Shown piece after piece: positions 35,723 to 49,500 of a stretch of 64,000 nt of DNA. This DNA is from Prunus persica (taxonomy: Eukaryota; Streptophyta; Magnoliopsida; Rosales; Rosaceae), in the NCBI RefSeq assembly GCF_000346465.2, contig NC_034011.1:4239508-4303507 (forward strand), read 5' to 3'. The notes beneath the pieces were generated by a model. It ran no database searches, was not told where the DNA came from, and worked only from the letters and a program-made list of their open reading frames with translations. Position 1 is the first letter of the stretch. The number at the start of each line of letters is the position of its first letter. A program made the translations under genes and the position numbers.

Positions 35723-36684
35723 CAAGAGGCAGAGCCATGAATTTAAGTAAGAGGAGGCATCTTTAAAAATTCAAACACTTTCTTTTATGACAAATCAACC
35801 TAGTTTTTAAGAAATCCCTAATTCTCTTTTTTTTTCTTTTTTTTTTGGGTATGAATAACCTACCACTCTTTTATGATAACAAATACATGCAATTCAACAT
35901 AAATTTAGACATAAGAATGAAAGAGAAGCAAAGAAAATAGTGGGCATTTAAGAATTTGAAAGAAAGTTTATAATATTTTTACAATATCACTAACATATAA
36001 TTGTCTATACAATAATATTTGAGAGTGGGCTCACTGGTATACCCATGAATTTTTTAGCAGAAGTGGAATTTTGAAAGGCTAAAAACTCTTTGTGGATTGA
36101 ACATTTAAAGCATATTACCTAAATTGACCTTAGGTCCCTTCATGCATTCATATCATACATGAAAAATTGTTTTATATAAAAATATTGACTAAGGATGAAA
36201 ATTGATTTTTCAGAATAATCGTTTTCTCAAGATAATTTTTGGCGGCTTTTATTCCTTACACATCAAATAAGAAAACTTGATTTTATGGGATTTTATTATG
36301 AAATATATATTGACTTAATGAGCCATCATTTTTAGCCTAAATCGTATTTTGCACCGATTTGTCCATATTTTGATTTGGTCGAAATTTGATTTTCTAGTAT
36401 TTTTATTTGAAACCAAATAGGGGTACTTCCTTATTTACATTATAAACTTAAGTAAATGGAATAATATGAAAATAAATGAAAGTAAAAGGACAAAGACATT
36501 TACTTAAATATTGAAAATAGAAATAAGGTAATCTGTTCACCTGAAGTGCACCATCACCATCTTAGCAAAGGGGCAATTTGAAGTAACTACAATGGTTTTT
36601 CCGACGAGGGAAAGTGCAACTTGCGCCTTAATAGATCCGCTACTAGCCAGTGCCCACCCTGGGCATGCATTGGCTCTGCTAGTG
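35723..36684. mobile_element. hAT (Tip100-like) non-autonomous element, long form in unit 1
   Basis: Ends CAAGAGGCAGAGCCATG on the left and CACTAGCAGAGCCAATG read inward on the right. Flanked by the 8-bp TSD GCTATAGT (35715-35722) / GCCATAGT (36685-36692). It contains about 610 bp more than the unit 2 copy (58105-58445). No transposase frame. Confidence 0.78.
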
Positions 36685-36751
36685 GCCATAGTATGATAGA
36701 GAGAAGAGTTGAAATAATAACAAAGTTAGTCACCTCAATATATAATTTTAT

Positions 36752-36903
36752 GTCTTTTTTTTCTTTTTAATACAAGTGATAGTCTAAACTAGCTCAAGAG
36801 AAGGGGGGTTTCTCACATAAACTATCAAGATGTCATAGGAATTCAAACATGAGATCACTGATATGCAAGTAAATGCCATTTTTTACTAGGCTAAACCCTG
36901 TTG
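36752..36903 (-). repeat. tRNA-derived SINE, diverged, unit 1
   Basis: Minus strand begins GCCAACAGGGTTTAGCCTAG, with a decayed B-box region (GTTTGAATTCC) and an A-rich tail at the left end. Same family as 33345-33494. Confidence 0.55.
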
Positions 36904-37379
36904 GCATATTGATTTTGAATTAAATGTTCTAATTGTATCATCATGCATGCAATGAAAAATGTTTACTTACTATAGTTTAGTTAGGGACAAAATTATGTAT
37001 CTCTATGAATCATACAAATCGACAATCTTGGTATAACAATTACGATCCTCATAATAAAACTATCCATTTAATTCATACATATGATAATTAAATAATCTCT
37101 AGTTCAATTGATTTTTAATAAAGATGATTTTAGATGGTGATTTAGAAAATGAATGATTCCATACATGTGAATAATAAAAATTAGTTAATCACAACGTGGT
37201 GAATAACTAAATGCACCTAAAATTTTGTAACCTTTACACATAAAAATGTGAAAACTTGCGTTTACCGAAACAATGTTCTAGACATCCTCTCTTTTCCTTC
37301 ATCATCCTTTCGTCGTCGGTGGATTTCATTGCATCATTTCATCTCTATGATATGATCTCTTTCACATTCAACACAGAGA

Positions 37380-37397
37380 GAGAGAGAGAGAGAGAGC
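37380..37397. repeat. (GA)n microsatellite, unit 1
   Basis: About 9-10 GA units; the unit 2 copy (about 59130-59158) is longer. Confidence 0.9.
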
Positions 37398-37914
37398 AAA
37401 GCTTAGGCGTCCGTTGCCCATTGGGGTGTTATGCTTTTGGTTTCATTCTTCTGGTTTTCTCATTAACCCAAGTTGACATGTCGCTAGCTCTAGCTGTACA
37501 ATAATGTCAACTTCGCTTGCAGATTAATGGTCCTCAAATCAATGCCGCTAGTTGCTGGTCAAAAGTTAATACTAAGATAAAAATTAGCGTCTCTAAACAT
37601 TTTGACAAGAGACATCCAAGCCACCTGTTCATTTTCGACAATGATCTCAATGTCCAACAAGACGCCAATGCTATACGTCAATGGAGAAATCTACGTCAAT
37701 GTGGTTTGGCCTTAATTCCAATTCCTTGTGAGAAAAAATTTGGCGAAAGCGATACATGAAAATCTTCTGACTAACTAATTCAACTCAAAATAAATACTTT
37801 AAAAGAGGAAGGGGCATATACCATCAAGAAATTAATATTTGGTAGAAAACATGCCCATGATCCATTAAAACGTCATCTCTTAGGTGGCTTGGAATAGAAT
37901 TTGATGGTAGAGGA

Positions 37915-38040
37915 GAGGCAAGTGGCTTGTACTTCAAGTGGTTAACAACAGTTATTCATGTATCTGGAGTTTTGTGTTCAAATCTCTCTCTCTCTCTCAA
38001 TATTACTTGTATAAACAAAAGTAGATGAAAGCATTAGTTT
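37915..38040 (+). repeat. SINE-like tRNA-derived head, unit 1
   Basis: GGCTTGTACTTCAAGTGGTTAA resembles an A-box, and GTGTTCAAATCTC a weakened B-box, followed by a CT-rich tail. The unit 2 copy (59660-59775) keeps the better B-box GTGTTCGAATC. Confidence 0.4.
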
Positions 38041-39353
38041 AAATATCTATATCTGACGTATTTTGTTTGAATTGTGCTCAAAAAATTCCCCGAAAATGTG
38101 GCGAGGCATAATATATTTATTGACGATTGTCAAGACTTGAACCGAAGCTTTCATTTGGAAGTAACAAATTTAACATGTCATGTGTACACTTGATGACCAG
38201 AAAAGACATTAATCTGAGCTTGTGATAGTAACGTGCTATACTAGACAAGGAAAAAAGCAGAAAGTGTCATATATCCCCACAATATCTCAGACCAAAAATC
38301 AAATTATGCACATAAGTCATAACATTACTAAGCTCTAAATGATAATATAAACTGAGAAAAATGAAACTATTGAAGCCTGCCGCGGACATCACCCTTGTAG
38401 AACATAATGTTTGAGAGAAGATGCTTATGCATCCACATACAACTCATGTCCTTGTCGGCTTCGTCTTCTGATTATGTTGGTAAGTAAAGTACTGATTATT
38501 TTGGTGTGTATAACATCGTTTTTGGAGGCGGCAGTGACAAAAAGATACCTCTAGAAACTCTTGCAATTTTGTATTAACATATTACAACATATGCAACAGT
38601 GCAAAATTAGGTCCCAAACTCGGGTTGGGTGGGTTGGGTCAGCCCAATCCATTTATGGGCTTGAGCCAAGTTGTAACCCATTGAATCGGACAAACTCGTT
38701 GGTCAACCCAAAAATAAGCATATATTTTTTGACTCATTGAACAAGAGGAGTCGTTCAGGTATCATTGGCTAATATGTAGATCCACATCTATAGTATGTAT
38801 ATAACACTCTCACTATAGAATTTTGTGAACAAAAAGAGGGAAAGAAAATCAATGATTTTTGGACAAATAATAGAATCACAGCATATACACCTCTATCGAT
38901 CCAGATTGATTTTGAAATTGAAACTTAACATCATTGGCCAAAAACAATAGTAATTCTCGTACAAACAATAGAACCACAACACCTACATATCTGTCTTTTG
39001 AAGATTTTTGTTTTGTTATGTGAGATGAAGGTCCCTAACCAAAAGTCTGGCAAATGCTACAAAAGAGAAAACCAGGGAGGTGATGATTAACAATGGAGCT
39101 GTAAAGAAAGTGAGAACAATAGAAAAGAAAAGCAAATCCCAAAAAGTGAAAGACCTTGTGTTGATCATTGATCATTCTTGGGAGGGATGTAGCTCAACCC
39201 TAAGACATGTCATCATTGCTGCTCCTTGCTCCTTTTTTTTCTTTTTCTTTAGCAACAAGAAAAGAAATATAAAGATGCATAGCCATAGAAGAACACAAGA
39301 AGAAGTAGAACAAGTGGGCTTACTTGCATCACTCCCCTCTAGTTTTAGTCCCA
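38041..39353. other. Upstream region of the host exon fragment, unit 1
   Basis: No gene. The unit 2 counterpart is about 60008-61247. Open frames at 39080-39382 and 60963-61148 fall in what looks like 5'UTR or promoter DNA of the exon starting at 39354. Confidence 0.45.
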
Positions 39354-39499
39354 ATGGCAGCCTCACCTCAACCCGTCTCTGAAAACCCGATTGATTTTCG
39401 TGCCCCACCGCCTTCTCCCATCGCCTCAGGCCGCCGATCATTAGTCACAAACGATGAAGTCCTCACTGAATACCTCGAGCACTCCCTTCAAGTCCCTGA

Positions 39500-41100
39500 C
39501 ACTACTACAAAAAAGCAAAAAGACGACGGTAAATCACTGTCGTGTATTCGATTTTTCAATGGTCGTGGAATCCATCGTCATCTTTTCCCTCATAAACCAC
39601 GACGCTAAATCACTGTCGTTGTTAAAATATACAACGTCATCAACAAATACAAAACGACGTCTTTGTACTGCAAAAAGATCTAAAAAAGCAGTCGAGGATG
39701 AGAATAGACGACCAACTCTCTAAAAAAACCGTCGTTAAAAAGGAAAAATATGACACATATTAACATAACAAGGCCGCAAGATAGACATACAACGACGAAA
39801 ATTAAAATAAGACGCCATTACATATCATTTTCACGACAATAAAAAATATGACGTCTTTAAATACATTAGAAGACGACGTTATTGATACCTACTACGTCGC
39901 CTATATAAAAACAGCCGTCGTAAAATAAATTTTCCACTTCGATTTTTCTATAAAAGATGACGTGGAAATAGTTGTCAGTGTCATTATTTACGACGTATAT
40001 ATTTATAGAGTAGACGTTGAACAACGAAACAACGTCGGTTACAAATATATGAGAGTCGTATTACAAAATTTATACGTCCTATTTTCAGAAACAAACAACG
40101 ACGATAAATATTAGACGTTGTTAAATAAAACAACGTCGAAAACAAATAAAAACAGACGTGTTTAGTCTGCTAAAGTTCTAAAAAATAGTCGAGGATGAGA
40201 ATAGACGACCAACTCAAACAAATCACCGTCGTTAAAAAGGAAAAATATGACACATATTAAAAGAAAAAGGCCGCAAGATAGACATACAACGACGACAACT
40301 AAAACACTACGCCGTTAAATACAATTTTTACGACAAGAACAAATATGACGTCTTTAAATACATGAGAAGACGACGTTATTGAAATATACTACGTCTCTTA
40401 TTTACAAACAACCGTCGTGAAATAAATTTTCCACTTCGATTTTTCTAAAAAAGATGACGTGAAAATAGTTGTCAGTTTCATTATTTACGACGTATGTATT
40501 TATATAGTTGACGTTGAAATTCGAAACAACGTCGGTGGCATTTATATAGTCGACGTTGTATTTATATGTATTCATTACTCACGACGCACTTATTAATATA
40601 GACGACGTTGAACTTCTAAACAACGTCGGTTCCAAATAAATGAGAGCCGTATTACAGAACATATAGACGGCGTTGATTATGATGAGAGTCGTATTACAAA
40701 TAACGTCGTTTAATTGATATTAGATGGCGGTTATAATGAATTACCGTCGGAATTCATTTCGTTCCTCTTCGTTTATAAAAGAACTTGCGACGTGGAAAAT
40801 GTATGATGACGTCGTATTTTTTAACGTTCAGATTATATATCTCGTTTTTTAGACGTCGGTATTATGGAATTGGAGTCGTGTTATTTTGAATTACATGGCG
40901 GTTCTTAATTCTTCCCCGACGTGATATCCTGAATAGTGTTATTTTGAATTACATGGCGGTTCTTAATTCTTCCCCGACGTGATATCCTGAATAATTGCTT
41001 CACAATAGCGTCGTGGTTCTTCATTGTTACGTTGCTTTAAGACGTCGGTAAATATGCTGAATAACTGGTTCACAATAACGTCGTGTTTTATTTGAACGTA
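39500..41100. repeat. CACTA-1 left subterminal ACGACG-rich region
   Basis: Dense short motifs of the type ACGACG(G)/CGACGTCG in both orientations. A direct duplication lies at about 39735-39975 and 40218-40460 (AAAAAGGAAAAATATGACAC, GGCCGCAAGATAGACATAC). A 58-bp tandem duplication lies at 40878-40935 and 40936-40993. Confidence 0.85.
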
Positions 41101-41167
41101 GAAAGTGAAGAAATCACATTACAATATATTACAAAATTAATGTCATACACTGCCAATTACATAAGCA

Positions 41168-44100
41168 TCATTCAATCCATATATCTTCACACCCATCTCG
41201 AATATTTTGACCACCTAACTCACCCACCAGTTCATCTAATGTGTCAACATTTGACATCCCTCTAGTAAATGGCTCACACTCAATTATCACATCACCTAAG
41301 ACTTCATCACCAATAACATCATTATATTCTCTATTAGGCATTGATAACACTACCGACCAACCACGATGCATCGGGTCGTCAACAAAAAATATTTGTTTGA
41401 CTTGAGAAGCCAAAACAAATTGGTCATTCCTATGTCCAATTTTACTCAAATCTACAAGGGTAAATCCAAGTTCGTCGACTACAAGACCAGAACTATCTAT
41501 CCAATCACACCTAAAGACTGGGATTGTAAACTTTTGGTAGTCAAGGTCCCAAATTTCTTGAATGACACCATAGAAACCCATATTTGAGAGAATTGGGTTT
41601 TTATCCTTGGCACTAGCAACTTGCATGGTATGTACAAGTAAATAAACTCTACTATTTTGAGTTGTCCGCACATCATCTTGTGCCTTGATATTGAATTTAA
41701 TACCTTTAATAAGATAGCTCCTATATAATGGCACTGCCATGTTTGGACCAGCTGCTAGCCACTTTAAATTTTCTGATACGCCATGATTGTCTTCCTCAAG
41801 TTCACTTTGAACCTGCAAATTAATCATATCTTAATTCAATCTAACATAGAAATAAGAAGAAAATTAAAAGAGAAATATGTTATTCAACAACATATACCTT
41901 GAAGCGTAGCCATTGAATGAAAGTGCTATTGTGCTTATCCTGCAGCCACTTTGTTCTCTTTCTAAATTTTGGATAAGCAGTCTTGATGTGGATCATATGT
42001 TGCCTACATGACACGAAAAATTCAAGCATTACGGTCCCAAATATAGAAGATAAACATAAGAAATAATTTAAAATGGAAACTTAAAGAATAAAACTCATAC
42101 GTACTCGATATAAGGTAGGACTTCCTCCGTATTCTCCAAGACATATAGATGTGCTTGATTCAACAGGTCCTGATCAACTACGCTGACTGTGCAACCTGAT
42201 AATGACTTTGAAAGTCCCATCTTTTGGCTTGAAGGCACTCCAACTGTACTAACATCAGATAAATGCTGAGTACAAAACTCTACCGCTTCTTCAGCTATAT
42301 ACCGCTCAGCAATGCAACCTTCGGGACGAGTACGATTCTGAACATACCCCTTCAGCACTTTCATATATCTTTCAAACGGATACATCCACCTAAAATATAC
42401 TGGCCCACATAGACGAACTTCTCTGACAAGATGTACTACTAGATGAACCATGATATCAAAGAATGAAGGGGGAAAGTACTTCTCAAGCAAACACAGAGTA
42501 ACTACTACATCTTCTTCCAACTTATCTAGCTTGGAAACATCAACAGTCTTTGCACATATAGCATTGAAGAAGAAGCACAAACGAGTTATTGCATACCTTG
42601 CAGGCTTCTCCAAAACAGAACGAATTGCCACAGGGAGCAATTGTTGCATTAAGGTATGACAATCATGTGATTTAAGGCCAAGAAGTCTTGAATCTTGTAA
42701 AGATACAAGATTTTTAATATTTGAAGAATAACCTTCAGGGACCTTCATACCATAGAAAGAATTGCAAACCTCTCTCTTCTCTGCTCTTGAAAAATTCCAA
42801 GGCCCAGGAGGCAAACGAGTACGTCTTTCTCCATACTCGGGTTGCAAATCAGTTTTGACCCCCATGTTCAATAAATCTAATCGAGCAGCAATCCCATCTT
42901 TATTTTTTCCAGGGATCTCCAGCAATGTACCAATGATACTATCGCAAACATTCTTCTCAATGTGCATAACATCTAGGGTATGCCTCACAGGAAGGTATTT
43001 CCAATACTCGAGATCAAAGAATATTGATTTCTTCTTCCAACAAACTCTATCACCATTTTCAACCATATGCAGCACTTCTTCTCCGGTTAATGGCTCGGGA
43101 GGTATGCCATATTCAGGTTTCCCATTAAAAGCTGCACGTTGCCTCCTATATGGATGATTGATTGGTAACCATTTTCTATGCCCAATGTAACAAATTTTGT
43201 GGCCATTTTTCAACCTGTGACTAGGTGTATCATCGCCGCATATTGGACAAGCTTTATATCCTTTAACAACACAACCAGATAAGTTTTCATAGGCGGGGAA
43301 ATCATTAATTGTCCACATTAATGCAGCTCTGAGTGTAAAGTATTCTCCATTATGTGCATCATACACTCCTCTAATCCCATCCCACAAAGATTTTAAATCA
43401 TCAATCAAAGGCTCCAAGTAGACGTCTATATCATTTTCGGGTTGCTTAGGACCGGAAATCAATAAGGTTAACATCATGAACTTTCGTTTAACATCATGAA
43501 CTTTCGTTTCATGCACAGCCATGGAGGGAGATTATATGTAACTAAGATAACTGGCCAACAACTATATCTGCTACTTAGAGAACTGTGGGGATTGAATCCA
43601 TCATATGAAAGAGCCAATCTCAAGTTTCTCGGCTCATTACCAAACTCAGGCCATTTATCATCAAGAAGTTTCCAAGATGGGGAATCCGCCGGATGAGACA
43701 TCTGACCGTCAATTGATTTTCTAGCAGCATGCCAAGTCAAACTCTTAGCTGTCTCATGTGATTGAAACATCCTTTTAAACCTTGGAATTGGAGGAAAATA
43801 CCACACCACCTTCGCTGGCACACCCTCTTTCAAGATTGAATCTTTGCCTTCCTTCCACCTTGAGATACCACAAGTAGGACAATTAGTTGAATCCTCATAC
43901 TCCTTCCTATACAAGATGCAATCATTGGGGCACGCGTGCATTTTCTCATAACTCAGCCCCAATGCACACAAAGTCTTTTTAGCCTCATACATAGAGGTTG
44001 GTATTGTATTTTCTTCTGGAAGCAAATCGCCTTGAAGTATCAATAATTCTGTAAAACAGACATCACTCATCCCATGTTTTGCCTTCAAATTATACAACTT

Positions 44101-44544
44101 CACTAATGCCGATAACTTCGTGTACTTTCTACAACCAGGGTACACTGGTTGATCTCCATCCCCAATCACATTGGCAAACTCATACGGATCGGAACCAAAA
44201 TCACCAAAATCATTATCATCCATATCAATTTCTTCAGACACAAAACTGTACCTACTATGGCCATCATCTTCTTCAACATTTCTACTAGCATTAGTAGTTG
44301 CTTCCCAAGGTTCTCCGTGAAATGTCCAATTCTTATAGCTTTGGTCAATTCCATTAAAGTATAAGTGATCCCTTATAATTCCAACCCCAAACAACTTCAA
44401 ATTAACACATTTAACACATGGACAACGGATATGTGTTGTAGTTAGAAGATTTTCTACAGCAAAGTTCAAAAATGCTTCCACCCCAAACTCATATGCCTTC
44501 GATCTTCTATCCGAGTGCATCCATGACTTATCCATCTCCGACAC
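41168..44544 (-). pseudogene. CACTA-1 TNP2-type transposase, broken by a 20-bp tandem duplication
   Basis: The catalytic transposase of En/Spm elements. Starting MSEMDKSWMHSDRRSKAYEF at 44544: the Transposase-associated domain (to about 44290, with CPCVKC), a zinc-ribbon-like CPNDCILYRKEY...CPTCG, then Transposase_21 with LALSYDGFNPH (43474-44544). A second frame (42095-43522) continues with LLISGPKQPENDIDVYL, CPICGDD, LDVMHIEKNVCDS and the DUF4218 region (YFPPSFFDIMVHLVVHL). Further exons at about 41892-42010 and 41168-41827 carry the DUF4216 region (FYGVIQEIWDLDY, VDDPMHRGWSVVL). The two main frames are shifted by a 20-bp tandem duplication (43469-43488 / 43489-43508), which stops translation shortly after. 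The product lacks the second half, so the element is probably mobile only in trans. Confidence 0.9.
43469..43508. repeat. 20-bp tandem duplication disrupting TNP2
   Basis: TAACATCATGAACTTTCGTT occurs twice in direct succession. Twenty is not a multiple of three, so the reading frame shifts exactly where the two transposase frames meet. The duplicated peptide KRKFMML appears in both frames. Confidence 0.95.
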
Positions 44545-46500
44545 TATAACCTATTATCTATAATAAAGTGAAAATACAGGCAATGACCATCACTATAGCA
44601 GATTATAAAAAGATCTAATAGCAAGTAATACACAACAGAGACGACGAGTTTTAAACAAAAACAGACGTATTTGGCATATATAGATGACGGATTTTCAACA
44701 GACGTCGTCTAATATAAGTAATACAAACGACGGTTTATGAAAAAACCGTCGTGTATAAGTAATACAACGACAGTTTTTTCATAAACCGTCGTGTAATCGT
44801 CGTCGTATGCCTAAACCGTCGTGTAATCGTCGTCGTATGCCTAAAAAGGCGTCGTGTCTCAGTTTATTTTCAAGAACCCAAAACCCATTAAGAACACAAC
44901 ATATATATGAAACCAAGCAAGAAACCAACATATACATGAAACCAAGCATGAAAACAATAAATTCATTCCCAATTCAACATAACATAGGGTGATTAAAAGA
45001 TCCGACAAAATTAAATCCATTCCCAATTCAACATCAGATAATGTAATCCATGAACCCATTAAACAGAAAATCCATGAACCCATACCTATAAGCACATTAT
45101 TAACAGATCGCAAAGCATATACCTAAAATCCTTTAACAAAATAACCTAATATCATTCAATGAATTTACAAGGGGAAGATAGGGTTTGTACTTACAGGTTG
45201 GACGAGCTCACAGATTCGACGGAGCCTGGAGAGTGCAACTTTTAATTAGAGCAGAAATCTGAAAATTTTAGGGTTCAGGGTTAGAAGTATAAGAATAAGA
45301 GCCAAATCTAAAAAATTTAGGGCACGCGAAATTTTTTAGAGAGCACGCTCTTTAAAACGTCTAAAGAAAAATCATGGCGAAAGTTCTACAAGAACCGACG
45401 TAAATGTAATATTCCACGATGGAAACACTGAACGTAACGCCGTTTATTTTGACGCTTCATTTTTCGGATTAATTTTAAATTTATTTTGAATATTTTGATA
45501 TAAAGACGACTGAAAAACCACGTCGGGGTTAAGAAATTGAAAACGTTGTAAATTATAATAGACGACTTACATATTAAAATGACGTCGTTTAAAGTATAAA
45601 CCATGTCGGATATTTTACTGAACGACGTAACATATGTATTCCACGACTCAACCACCGTCGTTAAAAATTAATACCCTAAACCCTTAAAACTAAATTATAT
45701 AATTTTAAAAATTAAGTTTATAAAAGGGTTTATGGTTTTACAGCCTAATATATACCCTAGACTACCCAAAAATTATACTTTAAAAATAAACCCTAATAAA
45801 TAACAACCCTAATCTCTAAACCCTAGACTCTAAACCCTAAACCATAAAACTAGAAGTGATTTTATGACTCATCAAAACAATTTTGTTTTGGATGGTCATT
45901 TTAAATTTTTGTTATTCAAAATGAATTTTTTCAAGGTTTAGGGGGAAGAAAATATATCAATGACTTCATAGGAGTTGACTTTGCATTTTTCTGATTTTAA
46001 ATTTATTGTGAATATTTTGATATAAAAATAATAAAATATTCTTATCACAACAACAAACCACGTCGGTGTTAATAAATTGTAGACGTTGTAAATTTTAATA
46101 GACGACTAAGTTGTTAAAATAACGTCGTTTAAATGAGAAACCATGGCGGATATTTAACTATCCGACGTAAAATATATATTCCACGACTTAACCGCTGTCG
46201 TTACAAAGTACTACCCTGAACCCTTAAGAAATTGAAGACGTTGTAAACCATAAACGACTCAATTGTTCAAAGAACGTCGTCTAAATATCCTTTTACGTCG
46301 GATTTGTTTAAAACGAAACAACAAAAAACGACTGTTTTTGACTTTATTAGGTCGTTGGAAATGTATTACACGTCGGTTACGCAATTTGTATGTTTGTTTT
46401 TTTTTTTTTAATTTAAGAAAACCTCAACAAATTTTTACATTATATATTATAGACAAAATTTGTACATTATACATAAATATCAAGTGTTCAATAATTCCCC
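44545..46500. repeat. CACTA-1 intergenic ACGACG-rich DNA with telomere-like patch
   Basis: Between the two transposase genes. Contains repeated ACCGTCGTGTAATCGTCGTC blocks (44786-44850), two related halves with ACCACGTCGG and AATAGACGAC (45500-45660 and 46050-46210), and a CCCTAA-rich patch at 45780-45845. No gene. Confidence 0.75.
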
Positions 46501-46502
46501 TA

Positions 46503-49500
46503 TTCCAGGTGAAGGCAAACAAACTCTGCCCATTCATTCCGGACTTCATCAATTGCTTCTTGGGGGTATGGCGCTTCCTGTTTTCCCTTGGCATACTGCA
46601 TAAACAATGACTATTAGGGTTTATAAATAAAAAGAAATTCAATCACAGACGACGATAGTTTTCATAACCGACGTAGTATATCTATTCAACGACGGTAATT
46701 TTACATGACCGTCGTTGATAATACAAAAAACGACGTAAAATGTATGAAGGTAATTTCTTCTTACCTTCTTCTTAAAAGCCAAGGAAGGATCCATGATGAT
46801 GTCCCTCATGAAGCGCATCATATAATACCCGCATTCGACACTGCTGGGTTGCTTTGGTGTGCCTGACAGAGTTTTCCAAATTACTGCCTTACGGCCTGAT
46901 CTGGCTATGTGAGAATTATAAATTTTTATAGCACTGTTCACGATGTTCTTGGCCTCTTCATCGACCACACGATTTCCTGGCAGAGGATCTAGAAAATAGA
47001 CGGTTTCCCTCTTTGGTCTCACAATCAGCAAGATCCAATGACGGCTGCACAAAATTAATATAAAAACGACGGTTATTTACATAAACGACGTATTATAATA
47101 TTTCACACGACGAAATAAAGTAGCAATCGACGACATTATATATTTATCACGACGATAAATAACTACCGACGTGGTTAGTAGTTTCAAACGACTCAATAAA
47201 ATAAAACACCGACGTGGTTAGTTTATACGCTGTCATTTATTGAAAATCATAAAAACAAAATCCTGTTAAGGAGACTAACCCTGGATTGTAAGGCATCATG
47301 AAAATCTGTTCATCGTCAGTCCTCTGAAGTCGAGCTGCTACCAGTCGTGATCTGTCAGCTATTGTGCCAGAGTTGGCACTAACTGTAGCAGGGTCGATAA
47401 AGCCTACCATGCTGCACATATTTGCTTGTTTCAAAACATCGTGTAAGTATCTAAATATATAAAATAATATAAACAAGTCAGCACAAAAAAACACACGACG
47501 GTTATGTATAACAAAACGACGTATTATAAAATTTCACACGACGTACTGAAATAGACAACGACGTTATAATATATTTATCACGACGGTACATACTAACGAC
47601 GTGGTTAGTTAGTTAAGACGACGCAATAATGATGGTACATACTAACGACGTGGTTATTTTAGAATGACAAACCTCATATATACAGCAATGACCGTAGCTC
47701 CTATTTCTTCCATGCCTGCAAATTGTGTAATATCTTCAGGCAGGAGGAAGGTATCGCGCTCTAGACCAAACACCTCCTTATCAATTGTAAAGTTCAGGGT
47801 CTTATCCTGAGGCACGAGTGTCGTTTCCACATAATGACAAAGGGATTTTAAAGAAGATGGCGCCTCCATATTTGAATAATCAACAACTTCAAAAACCTGT
47901 TTAAAGAAATATAAAAAAAGACGTGGTAGTTCAATAAAAACGACGGTTTAAGGAACAAAACGTCGTCTGAAAAGAATTTAAACGACGGCGAAAAAACCGT
48001 CGTGGTGAATAATTTATTACGTCTTAAAAAAAATTCCGCCGTCTAAGTTTTAAACAAATGACGGTTTAAAGAAAAATATCGACGTCTGAAATTTTGAAAA
48101 ACAAATAAAATAGGCAAAGTTATGTGAACATACCTGATCGTCATGCTTTACTTCATCTTCTTTCTCCTTTTCATCTTGTTTTTCTTCTTTCTTCTCTTCA
48201 TCTATTACGTCGGGAATGACTAACCCCGTCATCTAAAAACCACAAAGTTTTAAAAATAACGACGTTTAATGGCGTGTAAAACAAGTAAACTAAATACGAC
48301 GTGGTATTGAAATACAAACGACGGTTTATTTTTAAAACGTCGTGGTATGTATTTCAAACGACGGTTTTATTAAAAATAACGACGTCTAATAGTTTTTAAA
48401 AAAACAGAGAATTCAAAGTTCAGATATGTTACCTTTTCTTCCTGATGTTTCCCATTTTTGGCAGTATCATCCTCAAAATGTAGGGATCTCACATCACCTC
48501 CAGAGCAGCTTGCTTTGTCAGACATTGGATTTTTGGGACTTTGGCTAATTCTTGGTTTAAGCATGCTTGGATCAAAATTGGGAATTAATTGGGAAAGCTG
48601 ACTCAGGAAATGCTCCCTCTCAGCCTCTACCAATTGCTTGGTTCTAACCTCCATCCTTAAAGCCTCTTCCCTTGCCTTAGCCTCCATCTTTTTATTCTCT
48701 TCTTGAAGGCGAACTCTTAAACTGTCCTTTAAACGGTCGTCAAAGCTCATCCTTTGTGGTTTGGGTAAATTGAAATATTACCTTGGTGAAATCCCATCAC
48801 CTACCCCTCTCACTCTGCCTGGATGCTCGGGGCCCAAAGCCATGGTCAGCACATCATTGCTGCCAGATACAGTGACTTTGCCTTCCGAGACTTTTTTTGC
48901 AATTCATCCTAAAACAAAGATATATAAAAAAGTAAGAACAAAAAACACACGACGGTTATTTATATACAAACGACGTATTATATAATTTCAGACGACGCAA
49001 TAACATATAAATTGACGTTATTATAATTTATCACGACGGTAGTTATACCGACGTGGTTAGTTTTTTAAAACGACGAAATGAATAAACCACCGACGTCTTA
49101 TGCTATAATTACAGAAAACAGAGTAGTGATTCCTGATTTAGACCTTTAACGACGTTTTTTAAAAAATTTCGACGTGGTAATATCATTCACACGACGCAAA
49201 ATATAACATAAGACGTAATAAGAATTATTCACAGTTTAATAAAAATTTAAAACAGAGTGAGTAGGCTTACAATTAATTTTGCTTTCTCTGCCACCTTCCA
49301 CCTTTGGATCCGGGATGTTACCATGTTTGTCCTGTCTAGCTCTCTTCCATAAGGTAGATCGATCAATTTCTACCCCAGGCATGGTTTCCTCCAATTGATC
49401 CTCCAAACCAGCATATCCTTTTCGAGACAATCGATGATTGTACTCAAGTTTCTCCCTAATCTGTGCATGTTGAGAATGCACAGACTCAAAATCTTTGGAT

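Noticed and set aside
46503..47869. Host SUMO protease gene (ESD4/ULP1)
   Set aside because: It lies inside CACTA-1 between transposon motifs, on the strand of the transposase genes and downstream of a Transposase_24-like region; host ULP1 genes have a different N-terminus.
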